Assembly (NCBI RefSeq): GCF_030814315.1
Contig: NZ_JAUSUV010000010.1
Coordinates: 60,198-124,197, forward strand
Origin: Croceifilum oryzae
GTDB lineage: Bacteria > Bacillota > Bacilli > Thermoactinomycetales > Thermoactinomycetaceae
Length of the DNA stretch: 64,000 bases
Reading direction: 5' to 3'
Program-made: the position numbers and the translations under genes
Shown here: positions 59,801 to 64,000 of the stretch, piece after piece
Layout: every line of letters starts with the position of its first letter
How positions within the stretch are numbered: the first letter of the stretch is position 1
The notes under the pieces: model-generated
The model's input: only the letters and a program-made list of their open reading frames with translations
Databases searched by the model: none
Told to the model about the DNA's origin: nothing

Positions 59801-60601
59801 TTAGGCTTCGAGTGTGACTTCGTCTAAAGAATGCTCTACCGTCTTACCAGAGCTTGCTAATTGTACTTGCACTCGTCTTTCTAACAAATCAAGCAACACA
59901 ACCTCGCCTGCACCCTCTGGTGTATGTACATGTTCACCAAGGTCAGGTAAAGGTGCGTTTCCTTCGTAGTGATCATTTTCATACTTTAAGCAGCACATCA
60001 ATCTACCACATAAACCTGAAATCTTCGTAGGATTCAACGATAGATTTTGATCTTTTGCCATTTTTATGGAAACAGGTTCAAAATCCCCTAGAAACGATGA
60101 GCAACATAACACTCGACCACAAGGCCCCAGTCCACCCAGCATCTTCGCTTCATCTCTAACTCCGATCTGTCTCAATTCAATGCGAGTCCGAAAAGCCGCT
60201 GCTAAATCCCGAACTAGTTCACGAAAGTCCACACGTCCGTCTGCGGTGAAATAGAAAATGATCTTATTTCGATCAAACGTATATTCGGCATCAACTAGCT
60301 TCATCACTAAGGAATGGAAAAGAACTTTCTCCTTACAGATTCTGAGAGCTTCCATCGCAGCCTGTTCATTTTCCATCATCTGTCTCGTATCATCGCTTGT
60401 GGCAACTCGGATCACTTGTTTCAACGGGAGGACTACTTCGTCCTTTGAAACATAGCGTACACCTACTACCACCTGACCATACTCAATTCCTCTTACTGTC
60501 TCCACAACCACAGCGTCCCCTTGCTGGATTAGTAGAGCACCTGGATCAAAAAAATAAATCTTGCCCGCTTGCCTAAAACGGACACCAATAATCTTAAACA
60601 C
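59801..60601 (-). CDS. ricT: RicT (YaaT), PSP1-domain protein
   Basis: Subunit of the Y-complex (RicA/F/T) that adjusts RNase Y activity and Spo0A phosphorylation. The 266-aa product has RFRQAGKIYFFDPG at the start and the PSP1 signature RVLCCSSFLGDFEPVSIKM with the iron-sulfur cysteines. Start is GTG with GGAGGG 8 bp upstream. holB, usually just upstream, is absent. Confidence 0.94.
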   Translation of the reverse strand: MFKIIGVRFRQAGKIYFFDPGALLIQQGDAVVVETVRGIEYGQVVVGVRYVSKDEVVLPLKQVIRVATSDDTRQMMENEQAAMEALRICKEKVLFHSLVMKLVDAEYTFDRNKIIFYFTADGRVDFRELVRDLAAAFRTRIELRQIGVRDEAKMLGGLGPCGRVLCCSSFLGDFEPVSIKMAKDQNLSLNPTKISGLCGRLMCCLKYENDHYEGNAPLPDLGEHVHTPEGAGEVVLLDLLERRVQVQLASSGKTVEHSLDEVTLEA

Positions 60602-60902
60602 TCAAGGATCCCTCCTGCATGCCGCCCAATTCACCTGATGGGGGTTCTTCTGCATGGGGTCAACTGTCACCCTATTCAAAAGATGATGTCTCCATCCCCA
60701 ACTTGCTCGGGATCTGTCTCACATTCACGCCTGTTTTGAAACAATCTTCAAAAATGAAAATAGAAAAAACATCTATATCATATGGTATATACCGTAGCAA
60801 TCAATCAGACAGAGGATACTCCCTCTACTCATTCTATCACCTGTTCGTAAACTTCGGCAAACCCTTCTTCTTAAAACAACTTAATTCATGAAGCGTATTC
60901 TC
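60602..60902. other. Gap where darA, yaaR and holB would be expected
   Basis: 300 bp between ricT and tmk. No credible gene or remnant of darA, yaaR or holB is visible; a plus-strand 90-aa frame here shows no domain. Confidence 0.6.
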
Positions 60903-61526
60903 CTATGACATAAGCTGTAATATGTCTTGTTTGATTTGCCAGTTTATATCCTCTAACTCTTGATCGCCTTGTATCACCATATATCTATGTGGATATCTTG
61001 TGGATAACTCAAGATATCCCTCACGAACACGTTGATGAAATAGGGAATCCCGCTGTTCCATCCGATCCTTATCTCCTCCACGTGCTCGTATCCTGCTCTC
61101 GCTTACTTCAGAGGGAATGTCCAATAAGTACGTTCGATGTGGTGTAAGCCCAGAAGTCGCTTTCTCATTAATCGTAAGCACAGTCTCTAACAAAACACCT
61201 GCTCCATAGCTTTGATAGGCAACACTAGAATCCACATAGCGATCGCAAAGAACCATTTTCCCTTCTGCCAAAGCAGGCATAATCACTTCACCAACCAGTT
61301 GTGCTCTTGATGAGGCATACAAAAGCACCTCTGTTAACATCGACATCTCCTCAAACTCTGGATGTAGCACCAGTTCTCGAATCTCATTTCCAATACGAGT
61401 TCCACCTGGCTCACGTACATGAATGTATGAAATTCCCTGATGATCCAACCATTCACATATTCTGCGTATCTGAGTCGTTTTTCCTGCTCCCTCTGGTCCT
61501 TCAAAGGATATAAATAAACCTTTCAT
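60903..61526 (-). CDS. tmk: Thymidylate kinase
   Basis: Phosphorylates dTMP to dTDP. The 207-aa product starts with MKGLFISFEGPEGAGKTTQ (Walker A) and has the DRYVDSSVAYQ motif. ATG 61526 with GGAG 7 bp upstream; the frame to 61598 adds no conserved part. Confidence 0.96.
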   Translation of the reverse strand: MKGLFISFEGPEGAGKTTQIRRICEWLDHQGISYIHVREPGGTRIGNEIRELVLHPEFEEMSMLTEVLLYASSRAQLVGEVIMPALAEGKMVLCDRYVDSSVAYQSYGAGVLLETVLTINEKATSGLTPHRTYLLDIPSEVSESRIRARGGDKDRMEQRDSLFHQRVREGYLELSTRYPHRYMVIQGDQELEDINWQIKQDILQLMS

Positions 61527-61694
61527 CGATTCACTCCAATTGATCCGAAAGAACAAAGGCCCATTCAGCACGCTTCGTCTTCCAAATAGTGTCCACATTT
61601 TATATAAAATAAGCTTCTGTTTGTACCAACTTTACTTTAACCAACCACTGGAATTATCCTTAGACGCCACTACTACCAAAGTCCCACTTATTAG

Positions 61695-63164
61695 TTAATC
61701 CATAAAGCTATTTTTAACTATATTAACACTAACTTCTGATGTTAGTTGATTTTGATATAACCCTCGAATTCGATATCCAGCTTGATCGGCATCTCTTAGA
61801 TATTCCATCCATTCGAATGTTAAGCGTTCACCTGGCAAAAGTACCGGAATGCCAGGTGGATAAGGCACAATGGGCTCTGTTATGATCCCTTCTACCGCTT
61901 CCTCTAATTTCAATCGATCTTGCGAATACTTCCTGATTTCTTGAAAGGATAACACAAATTCAGTCGTACTCGGTAATTGAAGAGCAAGAGTATTCCTCTC
62001 GAATAACTTACTTTCGCGATTTCCCAGCCAGCCATCTAATTCCAGCAACGCTTTTTTTAGTCGAGTCAAAGAGCCTTCAGGATGTGCTAACGAGAAGCAG
62101 AACAACACCCGACGATCATCAGCTAATTCAGTATAAATCCCCTTATCTTCTAGAAAAGTTTGCATCTCAATCCCTGACGTTTGTCCACCGCTCGCGATTA
62201 CCATTTTACAAGGGTCCTGGCGGCATACTAGATGATGTAACGAGTACTCTTGAACCCATCTACACTTGGGGAACGTATCCTTTTTAAACTGATCTAATTC
62301 AGTCAGCAATCGTCCAAATAAATTCAGTCCATCTACAGCAACCTGTTTTCGCGCTAAATCTAATGAAGCAAGCAGTGGATAGGAAGGACTACTTGATTGA
62401 ACCACCCGCAATTGTCGCTCCAGATCATTTATCCTAGCTCGACTGCTCCCTACATGTAACATAGAGCTCATCGTCATCGAACCAAGCATTTTATGAGTCG
62501 ATTGTACAACGAGATCAGCTCCTTGTGACAACGCAGAATCTGGAAGATCCGGATGGAAACCAAAGTGCGCCCCATGAGCCTCGTCTACCAACAAAGCTAC
62601 ATCAAATTGATGGCAAATATCAGCAATTTCTCTTACCGGTTGGATCACTCCATAATAGCTAGGACTTGTAATGACTACTAGTTTAATCTTATTCTGCCTA
62701 CATTTTTCCGCCAACCAATCCAGATCTAATGGCTTCTCAAAGCCTGTATACATATCATATGTATCTGTCCAGTAAATAGGCGAAACACCTGCTAGCATGC
62801 ATCCATGAAATATAGACTGATGACAGCTTCGTTGCAAAATCACTTGGTCTCCAGGCAGGCACATCGTGAGGATACTCGCTATATTTCCGGCCGTACTTCC
62901 GCCAACCAGATAAAACGTTTTCCCTGCTCCAAAAGCCTCTGCTGCAAGACACTCAGCTCTGGCAATCACTCCGCTTGGGTGATGAAGATCATCTAAGCCT
63001 GTTATCTCAGTTTGATCCATTTGAAGAATCGATTGAAACAAATCATCTTTGTGCTCCACAAAATTTTCGCCCTGCTTATGCCCAGGAACATGATAACTAT
63101 CTGCCTTCTTTTCTCTATGATGTAACAATGCCTCGTAAATCGGGGTTTCTTGCTGATTTTCCAT
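61695..63164 (-). CDS. Orn/Lys/Arg decarboxylase-family PLP protein (YaaO)
   Basis: Fold-type I PLP enzyme of 489 aa related to lysine and arginine decarboxylases. It has YHVPGHKQG near the start, VDEAHGAHFG and the PLP lysine in STHKML. It lies before tmk as yaaO does in Bacillus. The substrate is not shown by sequence. ATG 63164 is chosen; GGAGG is 13 bp upstream, a long spacing. Confidence 0.9.
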   Translation of the reverse strand: MENQQETPIYEALLHHREKKADSYHVPGHKQGENFVEHKDDLFQSILQMDQTEITGLDDLHHPSGVIARAECLAAEAFGAGKTFYLVGGSTAGNIASILTMCLPGDQVILQRSCHQSIFHGCMLAGVSPIYWTDTYDMYTGFEKPLDLDWLAEKCRQNKIKLVVITSPSYYGVIQPVREIADICHQFDVALLVDEAHGAHFGFHPDLPDSALSQGADLVVQSTHKMLGSMTMSSMLHVGSSRARINDLERQLRVVQSSSPSYPLLASLDLARKQVAVDGLNLFGRLLTELDQFKKDTFPKCRWVQEYSLHHLVCRQDPCKMVIASGGQTSGIEMQTFLEDKGIYTELADDRRVLFCFSLAHPEGSLTRLKKALLELDGWLGNRESKLFERNTLALQLPSTTEFVLSFQEIRKYSQDRLKLEEAVEGIITEPIVPYPPGIPVLLPGERLTFEWMEYLRDADQAGYRIRGLYQNQLTSEVSVNIVKNSFMD

Positions 63165-63186
63165 TTGACTAAACAAACCTCCGTAC

Positions 63187-63214
63187 AAAAAATAAAAGGA
63201 CTTTAGAAAGTCCC
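63187..63214 (-). terminator. Terminator of csfB/gin
   Basis: GGACTTT/AAAGTCC stem overlapping the csfB stop, followed by TTTTATTTTTT on the minus strand. Confidence 0.75.
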
Positions 63215-63430
63215 TTCCTCTCTTATATCACTCTCATTTAACCATATCTCTTTCAATCTTGAAACATGGAACAAATACATTTCCGGCTGATCACAATCTG
63301 TATTTATGATAATTTGTTCGCAACAGGTGCATATAGGCTTTTCCAACAAGTGTAGCATATCTTCTTGGATGGTATGACATATAATACATGGTTCTTGAAG
63401 GTACTCCATTTTAGTTAGCTCTCCATTCAT
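63203..63430 (-). CDS. csfB: Gin/CsfB anti-sigma factor
   Basis: Small zinc protein that inhibits sigma-G (and sigma-E) so they are not active early in sporulation. The 75-aa product has two CxxC pairs (CIIC at 15-18, CTCC at 34-37) and the C-terminal FHVSRLKEIW. GGGGG lies 7 bp before the ATG. Position next to the rRNA operon is conserved. The xpaC-yaaN pair, normally next to it, is absent. Confidence 0.88.
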   Translation of the reverse strand: MNGELTKMEYLQEPCIICHTIQEDMLHLLEKPICTCCEQIIINTDCDQPEMYLFHVSRLKEIWLNESDIREEGTF

Positions 63431-63646
63431 CTCTTTTCCCCCTTGTATCAGAACCTTTTTCTTTATCTTCTATAATTGACTAAATGTTCCTTTTTTATAA
63501 CCGTACCGTTCAGATTATACATTTTATTATCAATCTATTGAAATGTAACTCCTTATCACTCAGTCAATTTTTGAGAAATTACCTTTTTAGTTGAATAAAA
63601 AAGTCGTAATTGTGACATGGTACCTCTTATAGGAGGTATGATCGTC

Positions 63647-63805
63647 ATGATATCTGTCAAACAAGCGATTCCATTCGTTTTTTGTATATTTATTCCGATT
63701 TTAACCATATTACGCCTACTTTTTATTTCCCGTAATCGTGCAAATGCTGTAGAAGGACTTTCCCATACGACTGAACAACCTTCCCTACAAACAAATCCAG
63801 AGTAA
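63647..63805 (+). CDS. Small single-pass membrane protein
   Basis: A 52-aa protein with a hydrophobic stretch (about 4-22, IPFVFCIFIPILTILRLLF) and a polar tail. ATG 63647 has AGGAGG 10 bp upstream. It runs opposite to its neighbours. Whether it is expressed is not shown; no family recognised. Confidence 0.45.
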   Translation: MISVKQAIPFVFCIFIPILTILRLLFISRNRANAVEGLSHTTEQPSLQTNPE

Positions 63806-63860
63806 AGAAGTACAGTAGTTGGCTAATCAAGGATTAGACTCCCTGCATAATTCGTTTAGT

Positions 63861-63910
63861 ATAATAAAAGAAGCATCTAGTCCATTTGGATAAACTAGAT
63901 GCTTCTTTTA
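63861..63910. terminator. rRNA operon terminator (bidirectional)
   Basis: GAAGCATCTAG (63870-63880) pairs perfectly with 63895-63905; T runs lie on both sides. It ends the rRNA operon on the minus strand and may also end the small plus-strand gene. Confidence 0.85.
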
Positions 63911-63918
63911 TTATGTAT

Positions 63919-64000
63919 GCCTGGCGACGTCCTACTCTTCCAGGACCCTGCGGTCCAAGTACCATCGGCGCTGGAGGGCTTAACGGTCGTGTTCGGGATG
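63919..64000 (-). rRNA. rrf: 5S ribosomal RNA, 3' part
   Basis: Minus strand contains the conserved CCGAACACGACCGTTAAGC and GCGCCGATGGTA, ending GAGTAGGACGTCGCCAGGC. The 5' part lies beyond the window edge. Confidence 0.95.

Noticed and set aside
60619..60891. A 90-aa plus-strand frame between ricT and tmk
   Set aside because: No ribosome binding site, no recognisable domain, antisense to the operon; treated as chance.

Overview
The window is a stretch of chromosome from an endospore-forming member of the Firmicutes, order Bacillales. It carries SpoIIE, SpoVT, SpoVG, YabP, YabQ, Fin, Gin/CsfB, AbrB, a small acid-soluble spore protein and the CtsR-McsA-McsB-ClpC stress operon, in nearly the order known from the origin-proximal region of Bacillus subtilis. 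Almost all of these genes are on the minus strand, so the replication origin probably lies to the right of position 64000. Several differences from Bacillus (an extra truncated Hsp70 cluster, a NurA-HerA pair, loss of several neighbours) suggest a more distant Bacillales lineage such as Thermoactinomycetaceae. That placement is an inference from gene content, not a measured one.

Layout from left to right. 1-4735: the ctsR-mcsA-mcsB-clpC operon with a recognisable CtsR operator. 4808-14573: an accessory block between ctsR and lysS. It holds MgtC, a NarL-type two-component system, a His-rich YtkA-like lipoprotein, a coiled-coil protein, a site-2 protease, an MFS transporter with a CTG or ATT start codon, an unknown protein, a lid-less DnaK-like protein and a GrpE-like protein. 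14883-19722: the folate/lysS operon (pabA, folP, folB, folK, dusB, lysS) without pabB and pabC. 19889-26142: cysK, hslO, ftsH, hpt, tilS. 26261-31531: spoIIE with a Spo0A-type promoter, a DUF402 protein, two CAU-anticodon tRNAs (initiator and elongator Met), divIC, yabQ, yabP and rqcP. 31641-43953: mazG/yabN, a SpoVB-like flippase, spoVT, a PrsA-like lipoprotein, mfd, fin, pth, prs, glmU and spoVG. 44082-49404: ridA, purR, ispE, sspF, veg, a YkuK-family gene, rsmA and rnmV. 49968-53700: tatD, lepB, and metG with a methionine-specific T-box leader. 53762-57532: an alpha/beta hydrolase and the herA-nurA pair, inserted between metG and abrB. 57645-63430: abrB, rsmI, a GIY-YIG gene, yabA, ricT, tmk, an Orn/Lys/Arg decarboxylase-family gene and csfB/gin, with holB, darA and yaaR absent. 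63861-64000: the 3' end of a 5S rRNA gene and its terminator.

The two points most worth pursuing are these. (1) A DnaK-like protein that lacks the helical lid and has an unusual interdomain linker, paired with a GrpE-like factor and next to an unknown gene (11355-14573). (2) A dispersed intergenic element of about 195 bp in three places (20941-21056, 44583-44775, 49737-49932), whose central hairpin keeps its pairing through a double compensatory change between two copies. That pattern suggests selection on an RNA or DNA fold. The remaining genes are mostly conserved housekeeping and sporulation genes.
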